Positions 46,405 to 58,100 of a stretch of 64,000 nt of DNA are shown one piece after another; within the stretch, counting starts at the first letter, position 1, and each line of letters starts with the position of its first letter. The translations under genes were made by a program, and so were the position numbers. The notes under the pieces were generated by a model. It was given only the letters and a program-made list of their open reading frames with translations, made no database searches and was not told where the DNA came from. The DNA comes from Caenorhabditis remanei (Eukaryota; Nematoda; Chromadorea; Rhabditida; Rhabditidae), in NCBI RefSeq assembly GCF_010183535.1, contig NC_071331.1, forward strand, positions 24,180,001 through 24,244,000, read 5' to 3'.

Positions 46405-47877
46405 TTTCAGCTAGAGAAAAAATGAAAAATGCTGAAGTTTCAGATGAAAAAACCGGAAAAAATGAGATATTTCTGGGCGAAAAACGCAAAATAGCTAGTA
46501 AAAATGATATAAAATAGTGAATTTTATGAATTTTAGGGGTCAAACTGGAATTTTCAGTTCAAAAAGGACTTTTTCAGACTGAAAAACATCATTTTCAGGC
46601 CACAACTAGAATTTCCGGCTCAAAACTAACATATTTAAGCTAAAAAAATATGATTTTCAGCCGGAGATTCATCAATTTTCGACTCAAAATAGCAATTTTC
46701 AACTGAAAAATCACATTTTCAACGGTTTTTGGCGTCGAAAACACTAAAATTTCTACAAAAAACAAGAAAAATCGGGATGAATCATCAACAAAACAATGAA
46801 AACAGTGAAAATAACGGAAAATAACAGAAAATTGATCAGGAAACCGTAGATGACTGGTAGATGAGTTAGGAGACGGTGGGATTCTGAAAGAAATGAAGAA
46901 TTTTCTCGCTTTTCAGCTAGAAATTGAATTGAGACACGTAAAAATGTAATTTTATTTTAAAAAATAGTGCAAAAATGTTTTACCGCGCCAAAGGCACGCC
47001 AGAAAATCAATTTCCGAGATTTTTACTTAAAAAGTGATTGAAAATGAAAAAAATCCGTCTAGAAGCCAGTTGTAACCAGTTTTTGACTCAAAAACTCCTT
47101 TTTCAAACTGAAAAATGAATTTTCTGGCGCACCTTCGACACGTTTTTCTTTTGGATGGCTAAAATTTGAGTAAAACTGAATAAAAACATGAGATTTTTCG
47201 TCGAAAAACTACTTAAAATCCACAATAATTGTGTTAAAATCGTCAAAAAAGTACGAAAACTGCATTTCTGGCGCGCCCCCGGCCCGTTCTTCACTTTTTA
47301 ACTCTCAAGGCTCCAAAAGTGTGATTTTGATGGAAAAAACTAATATTTTGAACTAAAAATGATGAAAAAATCTGATTTTTCATCGAAACAATCGCTGAAA
47401 ACCAACAAAAATCTAGAAAAAGTGCAATTTTCAACTGAAAAATGAATATCTGGCGTGCCGTCGGCGCGGTTTTGGGGCGTGAAATCCGTCAGTTTAGTCC
47501 AGTTTTTGACTCAAAAATGAATTTCTGGCGTACTTTTGGCGCGTTTTTCGTTTCTACGTCCGGATGTTCAAAAACGGTGGTCTTGACATCAAATTTCCGG
47601 TTGTAGTACTAAAAATTCAAGATTTAAGCTGAGAAATTACAGTTAGAAGCCATTTTTCATCACTTTTTGACTAAAAATCTCAAATTATTTCTCTTTGGAA
47701 AACGAATCTGGCGTGCCTGTAGCGCGTTTTTCATTTCAAATTTTATCGATTTTTTGTCATTTTCAGGCAAATTTTAGTAGAATTTTGCCCATTTTTCATC
47801 ATTTTTACTCAAATTTCAGCAATTTTTTCCGATTTTCTTGAATTTTCCTCCATATTCTCACATTTTTTCAATTCCTC
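46405..47877. other. Gap between TSR3 and TP53RK
   Basis: AT-rich, with several of the CTGGCGCGCC words and a partial internal duplication (45040-45420 resembles 47120-47480). No gene recognised. Confidence 0.5.
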
Positions 47878-49583
47878 TTACTCCCCCTCCTCCTCCTCTT
47901 CATCCTCGTCCTCTTCACTATCACTCGGCGGTAGATCAATCTGTCTTGAGTTGTCCAATTCTCTCTCTCTATCAATCCTCTCCAAATACTCATTCTGTGC
48001 TCTGATCACTTCTTCAGATGTCTCACATTTCGAATATATTTCCAATAGCTCTCTATTCAATTCCAAGAAATGTTCTCCCCATGAGAATGGTCTCATCACT
48101 CGATGCGCCGCCTCTTCGTATCCCAAAATATAGAGACCGGCGGCCATTGCCTCGGCACATGTCAAATGACACGGCTTCCCGTAATTCACAGAGTTCGCAG
48201 CCACCAGGTACGGTAGGAGACGATGTTCCGGGGCTTTTACTCTGAAAAAATATGAGAAATTTAAGGGTTTTGAGGGGGGAAATCGGCTGGAAAACAGGAT
48301 TTTAGCCTTAAAATCGCAAAAATTCATTGAGATCGGCTGAAATCGGAGGAAATAGGATAGAAAACAGGATGATTCTCAGTATAAAAATTGAGTTATTAGC
48401 AGAAAAATCTCAAAAAATTAATTGAAATTGACTGAAATTGGCTAAAATAGCAGGGTCTTTACTCTAAAAATATGAAATTTGGGGGTTTTTAGGGACACAA
48501 TGGCTAGAAAACAGGATTTGCAGTCTAAAAATTGAGTTTTTGCTCGAAAATCCGTTAAAATCAGATAAAATCGACTAAAATTAGTCTAAAACTGAGCATT
48601 TTTGAGGTTTTTATATTCGAAATTGTCAAAAATGTAAGTTTTTATGCCCAAAAATGGGTTTTTAGACTCAAAAATCGCTAAAATTCAATAAAATCGGCTG
48701 AAAACTCTAATTTCCATACAAAAATACAGAATTCCGTGCTGAAACACCTGTCAGGACGTCCAAAACCGGAAAACACGCCAAAGGTGCGCCAGAAATTCAT
48801 TAATCAGTAGAAACACGTAATTTTAGCACTTTTTCGACTATTTTGAGCTTTTTCAGCTGAAAACCTCTATTTTTCAGATCAAAAAAGGGATATTTCGGCT
48901 AAAATTGAGTATTTCAAGCCAAAAATCGAGTTTTTGGAAGAAACTACTCAAAAATGTGAAAAATCCCGCTTTTCTATTACAAAAATCACCAAAATTTCAA
49001 TAAAACTCTGGAAAATACGAATTTTAGCCGATTTTAACGCATTTTCGCGGAATTTTCATTGTAAACCAATCAAAAAACTGTTTTTAAAGCCGATTTCAGC
49101 GATTTTTGAGCCTAAAAACCTAGATTTTCGACTATTTTTGTATTTTTTTTCCCGTTTTTCTTGTACATACTTATGCAATGGAGTCCTCTCGACCTCTTTC
49201 CATGAACAATCAACAACACATAGTCCGTGTTGCTCGACGAAAGCTCTATCCCTCGGAGCCAAAGTATACTTTCCAGTGGGACTCAACACTAATCCCGGAA
49301 ATCTTTGTCCCAATTTCACTTCATTTATCAGCTGAGCCCTCATCAATTTCCTTCCCGAACATCTCTTCGGATCGCATTGATTGAAATCATACATTGCCAG
49401 CCGAAACGGGAATTCATAGTCATCTGAATCCTCGGATTCGTCGCTTCCCGCTTCTGAAGTCGCCTCGTCGTCGATGTCTTCTGAATCCTCAACGTCTTCA
49501 GACTCCTCCTCCTCCACTTCCCTCAGTTTCGGGGGTTTATCACGGCGCGCCGGTTTTACCACACGATTTTTGCCTTTTCCCAT
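47878..49583 (-). CDS. TSR3: TSR3, 18S rRNA aminocarboxypropyltransferase
   Basis: Two exons, 49583-49171 and 48241-47878, joined in phase 2, encode 258 residues. TSR3 transfers the aminocarboxypropyl group from S-adenosylmethionine to a conserved 18S rRNA pseudouridine during 40S maturation. A basic N-terminus and an acidic Glu/Ser/Asp-rich stretch are followed by the core: MYDFNQCDPKRCSGRKL, GQRFPGLVLSPTG, VVDCSWKEVERTPLHK, then RLLPYLVAANSVNYGKP, CAEAMAAGLYI and FSWGEHFLELN. The tail is a run of Asp/Glu. These match the family closely. The intron is plain AT-rich sequence. Confidence 0.94.
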
Positions 49584-50633
49584 TGTAAAAGCTGAAAAAT
49601 TAGGGTTTCTTTCAAGTTCCCTAATGAAAACAGCATTTTCAAGAGTTTTCGACATAAAAATCGTTATTTTTAGATCATCATTGATCGGTTTAAGTCAAAA
49701 GTACATTGAAGTATTATAAATTCACGACACTGCGCCGCATGGCTTTAAAGGCGCATCTAATTTGTTCAAAATGGTCTTGAAGCGAAAAACATTATTTGCA
49801 TTCATTTTTAGACCTGCAAAGCTCGAAAATACGATATTTGATCTTTTTCAACTACGAGACCACTCCGCGAACTTTCTGATAAATTAGATGCGCCTTTAAA
49901 GCCATGCGGCGCAATGTTGTGAATTTATAATATATGTAAAATAAGCAGAATCGGTCAAAAAGAGTATTTTACATGAATTTTAGCGTTTTTTTGCATAAAA
50001 ACATGAATTTTAAGCTGAAAATCAAGTTTTTAAAGTCTAAAAACCATAAAAATCATCCAAAACAGCTAAAATTATTTTCAATTTCTTGAAAATTTCATCA
50101 ATCCCAGAAATCTGGGTTTTTGGCCTATTTTGCGCATATTTTTATGTATTTTTAACCTAAACCAATACATTTTTAACCTGAAAATCACGATTTTCATGCC
50201 AAAAACTTTCGAAAATGCTTCTTTTACTAAAAAAATTTAAAAAATCTAAAAATAAATTAAAATTTGAGCTCAGTACGATGCTCCGAAATAACGGTGGAGT
50301 GTGTTGTTTAGCGAGTCCGGGCTACTGTGGATTTCGGTGGTTTTTGGCGATTTTAGGCATTTTTCTTAACTGGAAAACACTTTTTATGTGAAAACTTATT
50401 ATTTTCAATTAAACTCAAGTCAGAAACACAAGTTTCTGCATAAAAAACTACTCAAACCTGCTAAAACTCTTTTTTCCCGAATTGTCGTCAAATCTGGTGC
50501 ATGCGTACCTCGCGGTGTTTGCACAGCTGACGTCGAGCAAACTTTTGGAGCATTTTTCCACGTTGCTCACCGATTTTTGGCTCGTTTTCAATGGAATTTT
50601 CGATAAATTTTGTATAAAAATATTTTCAGATCA
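49584..50633. other. Divergent intergenic region between TSR3 and the SELENOF homologue
   Basis: Holds the foldback element at 49713-49932 and otherwise AT-rich sequence that must contain both promoters. No further gene seen. Confidence 0.5.
49713..49932. repeat. Foldback element with 50-bp inverted ends
   Basis: Ends ATTATAAATTCAC ... GTGAATTTATAAT with arms CGCCGCATGGCTTTAAAGGC / GCCTTTAAAGCCATGCGGCG. The interior of about 110 bp has no coding potential. Typical of a non-autonomous DNA element. Confidence 0.85.
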
Positions 50634-52020
50634 ATGTGGGTACTTCTACTACTCGCCGCCGTAATTTCACCTGGATTCTCCCAGGTTGAAGAGTATAAAA
50701 TCGATGTGGACGAGTGCAAGGCGGCGGGATTCAATCCAGAGACTCTAAAAGTGAATATAAACATAAAAACCGCTGAAAAATCGATTTTTCCATCTAAAAT
50801 TTGCTATTTTCGATGGAAAACTTGATTTTTTGAGAATGTTTAATAAATTTTCAAAAATTTCCAGTGCGGACTGTGCGAACGACTATCAGATTACCACTTG
50901 GAGACACTTATGTCGGATTGTCAGCAGTGTTGTATGAAAGAAGAGGAATTTAAGCATAATGTGAGAGATTTAAGCTGAAAATATTTATTTTAATGAAGAA
51001 ATTCCGGTTTCAGAAGTACCCAATTGCGATTTTGGAGGTGTGCGAGTGTAATTTGGCCAGGTTCCCACAGGTTCAAGGTAAGAAAGCGAGAAATTGAGGA
51101 TAATATGGCAAAAAGAAGAAAAATAGAGAAAAATTAGAATTTTTCTCACAAAATTCGCTGGAAATGTTGTTTTTTTTTAAATTTAAATTTTTAAGTCAAA
51201 ATTGTCAAAAATTGCTCTTTTTTTGTAATTTCCACAATTTTGGAATACTATTTTTCAGGTTTTTGACTTTCTAAGTAAAAAATTAAGTTTTTTACTCAAA
51301 AATCCGGATTTTCAGCTAGAATTGTCGATTTTCAAACAAAAATCATCGAGTTTTGCAATTTTTGATGCAAAATTCGCTGTTTTCCAGCTGTTTAGCTTAA
51401 AATCGTTTATTTCGCCCTAAGGGATCCTTTTTTGTTCAAAAACTTCCTATTTTGGGGTTTTTTAATCAAAAATTCGTTATTTTTCATCATTTTTACCCTA
51501 AAATCGTTATTTTTCTGCAAAAACTTCCGATTTTTGAAATTTTAAAGTAATTTTCCGCCATTTTTCGTCCAAAATCCATTAAAAACTCTCATTTTTCCTC
51601 GATTCTCCCTTCCAATTCCCCATCATTTCCAACGTCAGCCGATTTTTCAGCTATTTTTGGCTCAAAAATTTCGATTTTTGTTGATTTTGATTGTTTTTTT
51701 CGATAAAAATGCATATTGTTCATCATTTTTACTCAAATTTCAGCGATTTTTGACTCAAAATTGTCTACTTTTCCTCCTCGATTTTCAGTTAAAAACTCTC
51801 ATTTTTCTCGATTTTTTCTCCCAATTTCCCATCATTTGCAGCGTTCGTCCACAAAGACATGGCTCGTCAATTCGGTGGAAAAGTTCGTGTAAAACACGTG
51901 AGAGGCGTCCGCCCACAAGTCGCCCTGAAAGATGCCGATTTCAAGACAATGGAGACGTTGAGTGTCGAGAAATGGGATACCGACACGTTAATTGACTTCT
52001 TTAATCAGTGGTTGGAATAA
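50634..52020 (+). CDS. SELENOF/Sep15-like ER thioredoxin-fold protein, cysteine form
   Basis: Four exons with consistent phases (50634-50750, 50865-50960, 51014-51077, 51842-52020) encode 151 residues. Sep15 is an ER-lumen oxidoreductase partner of UDP-glucose:glycoprotein glucosyltransferase in glycoprotein folding control. The N-terminal signal peptide (MWVLLLLAAVISPGFS) is followed by the Cys-rich UGGT-binding part (CGLCERL, DCQQCC) and the redox motif in ILEVCECNLARFPQVQ. The selenocysteine of the vertebrate CxU motif is a plain TGT Cys. The end (KWDTDTLIDFFNQWLE) fits the fold. The ATG was chosen because TATTTTCAG lies four bases upstream and the signal peptide starts there; an upstream in-frame ATG at 50610 lies before that acceptor. 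Confidence 0.93.
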
Positions 52021-52120
52021 TTTTCATTCGTTTTTAATTGTTTTTCGCTTTATTTATCTGATTTTATCTATTTTTGACTCTTTTCCATCGATTTACTGGT
52101 ATCATTCTTATATATAAAAC

Positions 52121-52840
52121 AGAGTTGCAACGGGCCGGGCCGGGCCGGGCCGGGCCGGGCCGAAACCAGAATTTCTCCGGCCCGCGGCCCGGCCCGGCCC
52201 GGCCCGGCCCGAGCCCGGCCCGGCCCGGTTCGGCCCGGATTTTCAGTACTAAAAAAATTCAATGTTTTTTTTCGAAAATTTTTCAAATTTTTTGGCAAAA
52301 AATTTCAAAGGGGGACACAACTAGTTCTAAATTGAGGGTTTTTTATATGAATCGATTCAGAAAGCCAGGAAAAAGATACATTTCTTTTGGTTTCATGTCT
52401 GAAAATGCGTCTAATGCGAGTTATGAGACCGCAAAATGTCAAAAATCGATGCTAGTCGTTCACTTTTTCAGTACATTTCAATAGAAATTCTCCTCGTTCT
52501 ACACGTGAAAGCAATATTTTCAAAAATTTTCAAGAAAAAATTCGAAAAATGAACATTTATGAATGCATTTCACGTTCAGACGAGGAGAATTTCTATTGAA
52601 ATGTACTGAAAATATGACGACGGGGAGCGATTTTTGGAATTTCGAGGTCTCATAACTCGCTTAAAACTGATTTTTTATATTCTTGAGAAAAAATTTGGAA
52701 AATTTTCAGACAAAAAAATTATTGAAAAAAAAATTCTAGTGAAAAAAATTTCAAAAATTCAAATCCGGGCCGACCGGGCCGGGCCGGGCTGAAACCGGGC
52801 CGGGCCGGGCCGGCCCGGCGGGCCAGCCCGGAATTTTGCA
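52121..52840. repeat. Composite foldback with GGCCGG satellite ends
   Basis: Outer ends are runs of GGCCGGGCC (52128-52235 and 52768-52832). Inside are inverted arms such as TTTCAATAGAAATTCTCCTC / GAGGAGAATTTCTATTGAAA (about 52475 and 52580), with further matches of GAGTTATGAGACC / GGTCTCATAACTC. The C/G-rich ends stand out sharply from the AT-rich surroundings. Confidence 0.75.
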
Positions 52841-52914
52841 AGTATGATATAAAAGACAAGTGGTGTTTGTCTGTCTGTCTGAGGCACTGTCCGCAACGGT
52901 TTTGGAAAGAGAAG

Positions 52915-52996
52915 AGAAACTGAGCCAGCGGGCAAAACCGAACTGCCGTGCTTTGGACAGCGACAGCCGCTTTAGACCACTCGGCCATGCGGGCAC
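52915..52996 (-). pseudogene. tRNA-like relic (A- and B-box-like sequence)
   Basis: On the minus strand GCCCGCATGGCCGAGTGG looks like the 5' end and D-arm of a class II (Leu/Ser) tRNA, and GCAGTTCGGTTTTGCCC resembles a B box. The 3' acceptor strand does not pair with the 5' end and no convincing anticodon arm forms, so it is a tRNA pseudogene or the head of a tRNA-derived SINE. Confidence 0.4.
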
Positions 52997-53979
52997 GTTT
53001 GAGAGAAGGTGGCCACGTGAATGAGGAGAGGCCAGCCGACTGAATCGCCGAAGGCGAGGCAGATAGGCTGGTTTTTTATATAAATTATCATGGATTCTCG
53101 GTTTATTCAAAATCCCCATTAAATTCCGTCGGAAATGAGCGAAAACTGCACTTTCCAAGTATAAAAAACCGAAATTAGCCAATTGTTCTAGTTGGTAATA
53201 AAGCAAACGCGCCCCACCGAACTAGCCTTTAAAAAAGGCGGGAATTAGAATTTTTGGGTTAAAAATGCTCAGAAAACGATTTTTCCGCAATTTTTAATTA
53301 GAAATTCCTAAAAATTAGCGATTTTCAAATTTTTGGGTAAAAATCGCTGGTTTTTCACTCGATTTTCCCGGCTGAAATAGACAGACTTCACTAATAGATA
53401 CCCCAAATCCGAGAGACTGGCGCACCGCAGACGCGTTTTTCTGCTTTTTTAAATTTATTTTTAGTTGTTTTGTTGGTTCAAAGTTTCATTTTCGATTAAA
53501 AAGTTTAGAAAAAACAGAAAAACTTCACCTAATTAAATAATTACACTGGTGACTTAACTACTTTGCTCTTTTTTCTGTTTTTTTTTCTTTTTTTTCTGTC
53601 TATTTTTTTGCGAAAGTGATCAAGAAACGTTGTTTTTCACTTGTCCAGTTGTCTGGTTAGCTAGAACGCGTCAAAAGCACCAGATTGGGTTTTTTCATGT
53701 TAGGGATAACTATCAGATGTCTTCAAACAGCATAAATTGATTACTATTAAAATAATCTGAGATAATGATATTTACAAAAAGGAAATTGTCTATTTGATAG
53801 AAGACAATGTGTTCTAGTTATCGAATTGGTACCATACGATAGCCACAAAGAAAAGAAGTGACTTGAAAAATGATCAGACATTCTTATGACACCATCCAAT
53901 GTGTTTTGTGTGATCATAAGCTTCTAAGAGCCCATTCGTCAAGCTAGATTTCTGTTCGTTATCTTTTAGTTTTTTTTTC

Positions 53980-54432
53980 AAACCGGGCCGAAACGGGCCG
54001 ACACTTGCCGGCACATATTGTCGAAATAAAAAAGTGATACCCGGTGTTTGCGGACTTAGTGCTAATTTTAATAATTTTTCCACTAAGTCCGCAAACACCG
54101 GGTATCACTTTTTTATTTCGACAATAACTCGCTTCAAACGCAATATTATGAGCTCAAAAATATACCAAAATGTAGATCTCGGCGAGTTCTATGTCTCCGA
54201 CTTACTAAGGGCCGGATGGCTATTCGTTAATGTGCCGCCGGCCGGGCTAGAATGCCTTTTTTGGTCATTTTCGCGATTTTTGGCACCTTTTCCCGGCCCG
54301 CGATATATTAACGAATAGCCATCCGGCCCGTATTATATCAGTGACATAGAACTCGTCGAGATCTACATTTTGGTATATTTTTCAGCTCATCAGATTGAGT
54401 TTGACGCGAGTTATGTGCCGGCTCGGTTTACA
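53980..54432. repeat. Nested foldback elements
   Basis: Two palindromes side by side. 54019-54124: arms GTGATACCCGGTGTTTGCGG / CCGCAAACACCGGGTATCAC. 54150-54391: arms TATACCAAAATGTAGATCTC / GAGATCTACATTTTGGTATA with an inner pair GCCGGATGGCTATTCGTTAA / TTAACGAATAGCCATCCGGC. Remnants of CGGGCC-type ends surround both. Confidence 0.8.
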
Positions 54433-57371
54433 AGTATGATTTCAATTTGCACAGATGAGCTACAGAGTTCCCAGAGAGTTCCCAGACACACCTTGGTTGT
54501 ATTATACTATTTCTGTCATCTGCTGTATTTTGAACTTTCCGTGGCCTAGAAACTTCAAAAACAAAATGTTCGGCCACAACAGTGACTACACCTTTTGAAT
54601 CATATTCTCAAATTCCCCTTGGAATCTCACATAATTATATGTTTTTAAGAAAAACCACCATTTCCTGTTTTCTCACCCCCCGTGTCTAGACATTCATGTA
54701 TCTTCATATAAAAGGGGGGAGGAAGGTGTCAATAACATGACATGACCAAATTGAGTTTGTCAAAAAGAGGAGAAATTGGTTTATATCTAGATAACAAGAT
54801 CTACGGGACATCATCATCATCACTCACACTGGTCAGTCAGTTGCACGCGTTTGTAGCTTGTTCTTTTTTCTTGGCGCTGTTTTTTGTACTTTTTTAAAAA
54901 GTTTAGGGCGCTTTTTCAAAGTTTGGAGGTGTAGAAGGAGTCCAATCTTCTGTAATTTGATAGAAGGGTATTAACCCAACTCCAGGAGTAATTATAGGGA
55001 GTATGACCATTGGATTAGAATTTATAGACCCTCCCTGTTACGGATGATTATAGGAAGTGGTTTCTTCTTTTTTGGAGTTGAAGGCTTCTTTTACGCCCTT
55101 TTTGACCCTGAAACTGTTTTAAGTAAAAAAATTGAATCAAAACGATTTTTTTGTTTTTGCTAACTACTTTTGCAGGAATCCCGTATTTTATAGCATAATT
55201 TTGAGTTTTTGGCCTTCAAATACTTCAAATACTGAATTTGTGAATTGCGAGTTTCGAAATTCAAATAAAAAAAAAATCTTGTTTTTCCAATGGTTTTGGC
55301 TTTGAAACTACAAAATTCGAATCTCCCATAAAATTCCACCTTAGATACCATGAACGGATCCCTCTGACGCCGTCTTTCCGCAATGTCCGCGATCAGAGAG
55401 GTCATTGTCGGTGTTTTTTAAGCTTTTTCAGATAAAATCGGTAGCAAATCACGTTTTCAATCAAAAATATGAAATTTTCAGCGTTTTTTTTTAATAAAAT
55501 CGACCAAAAACGTCCGGATGTCCGCAAAATGAAAATTTCGAGAAGAAAGGTAAAAAATTAGCCTTAAAATCCAGTTTTTGAGGTTTCCAGGGTCAAAAAT
55601 TTGATTTTTTTAAAATCTGTGTGTCTGGAGCCATATTTTCCAGTTTCCGGTTGGTTTTATCAAATTCTATAGACTTTTCAGAATAGTATAATTTTTAGTC
55701 GACTAGCATTTTCATTGGGGGAAAGTTTGAAGAAGCGTAATTTCGTCCAAAAATGAGCAAGACACCCCGTTTTTGTATTAAAATGATCGTCAGCTTAACA
55801 AGTACAATATAACAAATCGTAAATCACCTCACTCGGGGGACCACGGCGCCCTTCCAACCGCAATGTCCGCGATCACAGGGAATGGAACATTCTACTGCTA
55901 GGTCTATAGCCTCCCTCTGATCGCGGACATTTGGGTGTAGGTGTCTGCAAATGATAGTAAAAACGTTTTAGTTTGGTATCGAAAGATTGAGAATTTTATA
56001 GTTTTGAGTCGACTTTCTGCTATCTATTTAATCACTATTCATTTCTCCTCCTGCCTGTCGAAACCAAATAAATCTGGTGTGGGGGGGGGGGGCAAAAAAG
56101 TTTGTGTGGTGCTCCTCCTCCTCGGGACATCAAACAAACACAAACATTTGGTATTTCCCCCTCCCAAAAAAAAGAAGAGCCCCCATCTTGGAGAAACAAG
56201 ACAATTCTCCCTCGGGGCAATCGTCTCTCCCTCCTCTCTACCAAACACGTCCATCAACTGGAGGCACTGGAGCCATGAAGAAGAAGAAGAAGAAGACGTA
56301 GCAGATGGGGGGAGGGGGCACATTGTGTTTTAACACTTAATTTTTCATCTTCTAGTAGTAGTCGTCTCTCGGACTATAAAACCTTTATTTTGGAAAAAAT
56401 TGTTTGGTTATAACCTTCTACTAAATTTTTGTATACATATGTACAAACCTTAAACCCTATTATCAAAATAAAAACAAAACAAAAAAACGCAAGAAGGAAA
56501 TCTGTGTTGTAGGAATCCCCTCGGGGGACCATAGGCCCCCCTCGACCTTTCGATATTTTCTTTTTCTGTTGTGCTCTCTTTTTTCTACATACTTCCCACC
56601 CCAAAGCTAGTTTTATATAGCATTTATATGTCACTATGTACTAGATATATATATATCATTTTATAAGTGGTTTATGGAGGGTTTAGGGCACTTGAGCACT
56701 AGTCAAAAGTGGGGTTTTGTGGGGGGAAAATATGCTGAGAGCGTACGGATTTTGTGGTTTTTATGAAAAATGGCTGAAAATTTTTTTTCTGAAATTTTTT
56801 TGAGTAGATTTGACCTGATAGCGTAAAACTTTCTAAATTCCTAAAAATAGGTTCCCAAACTCAATTCGCAGCAATGTCCGCGACCATAGAGAGGGGATCA
56901 ACCTGCCGAGCGGTCGATCCCCTCCCTCTGATCGCGGATATTTCCGTTATTTGAGATTTCTCAATTTTCCCGTATTTTCAATATTTTTTTAAAGTTCATT
57001 CGGTTTACGTGGTCGTCCAGCATACAGATAGAGATTTTGTTAGGCTATTTCAATTTTTTCAGATTTTCTTGAGTTCCACGACTCCTAGTAACACAAAAGA
57101 GAGATTAACTAATTTTAGGGAATTAATTTACAGTGATAGTGTAGTTTTAAATGCGCTACCGAAGAATTAGGAGTAGTTTTCTTTTTCTAGGCCATGATTA
57201 CTGGAGAAATTGCGCAAAGGTTAGAAAAAACTATTGCAAGTAATGATATAATGATTTAATTATATAAATTTTAATTTCAATGTTTATTTTCACGAATATT
57301 TCGACAAATCAAAATATCAACTTTTCGAAATTCCTGAATTGTTTGTAATTCCGTCTCTTAATTGTGACACT

Positions 57372-57472
57372 ACCTGCGTTCCACCAAAATGCGCTTGAAA
57401 AAATGCCTCTTTTTCTCTGAATCTCTCAATTTCGCACACTATTTGTTTCGGTGTCAGTGGAGCGCGGTTGTA
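57372..57472. repeat. GCGCTC/GAGCGC foldback, copy 3
   Basis: TTCCACCAAAATGCGCTTG ... TCAGTGGAGCGCGGTTGTAA with a TCTCTTTTTCTCTGAATCTC interior, related to 33598-33698. Confidence 0.6.
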
Positions 57473-57759
57473 AAATTCGTGTCGTTCTAATAAAAGTCAG
57501 ACAAGTAAAGTATCAGACATTTCTAGAATCTCTTCTTCCTAACCTCCAAAAAACCGCCCCCCCCAATTCTAGCACCTAACATCCGCCTAGAGTAATCCAA
57601 CACCTGGTGACTTCTCAATTTTTTGTGACTTCTCGAATTTCCATCCCCTTTGCTTCCGAGAGAGCCCTCAAGCATTGGATTTCAAATTTGCACACACAAC
57701 CATGACCTTGAAGTATGAAATTTTGGATTGTTCGGTGGATTAGTCAATTTTATGTAGAA

Positions 57760-58100
57760 AGAAACGCAGAGAAGCTAGATCGCTCTCGTTTCTCTGTACT
57801 CTCTTATACTTTAACTGCCCGAATCTCCTTAGGGTTTAATGCTATAGAAAAACTGTCAACTAGTAAAACGTAGAGCATAAAATTCTGCACATTTTATTAG
57901 TTGACAACTTTTTGCTAGCTCCGAACGTTGAAGAGATACAGGCGGTCCAAGGTGAGGAGAGACGCATACAACGAGAGCGCTCTAGCTTCTCTGCGTCTCT
58001 CCCCTCTCTTCCCTAGACTTCAAAGGCGCGTATCTCCTCGGGGTTTAGAGATATCAAAAAGTTGTCAACTAATAAAATGTAGCTCTTGATGTGATCTCCC
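57760..58100. repeat. Imperfect large inverted/direct repeat
   Basis: AACGCAGAGAAGCTAGATCG near 57768 is answered by CTCTAGCTTCTCTGCG near 57982. AAACTGTCAACTAGTAAAAC, its complement at 57890, and a third direct copy near 58060 indicate nested duplication and inversion. Confidence 0.6.

Larger units (their letters stand above)
42570..48790. repeat. Dispersed 'ACGCGCCAAAGGCGCGCCAG' hairpin-like words
   Basis: At least fifteen copies of CTGGCG(C/T)(G/A)CC-TT(T/C)GGCGCG or its complement, for example near 42575, 42695, 42890, 43060, 43225, 45048, 45230, 45412, 45540, 46982, 47127, 47272, 47450, 47525, 47710 and 48775. All are in introns or gaps of TP53RK and TSR3; one related copy is near 53420. 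Confidence 0.65.
52021..53990. other. Gene-poor spacer with foldbacks and a tRNA-like relic
   Basis: Apart from the elements listed separately, 53200-53990 is AT-rich with long T runs (about 53560-53600) and no recognised gene. Confidence 0.45.

Noticed and set aside
52719..53206. Protein-like minus-strand frame beginning MAEWSKA
   Set aside because: This phrase is a typical translation artefact of tRNA-like DNA. The segment is better read as a tRNA pseudogene or SINE head.
56039..56323. Gly/Pro/Ser-rich frames on both strands around the poly-G run
   Set aside because: Caused by homopolymer G and CTCCTC/AAGAAG tracts. No splice context or family match.
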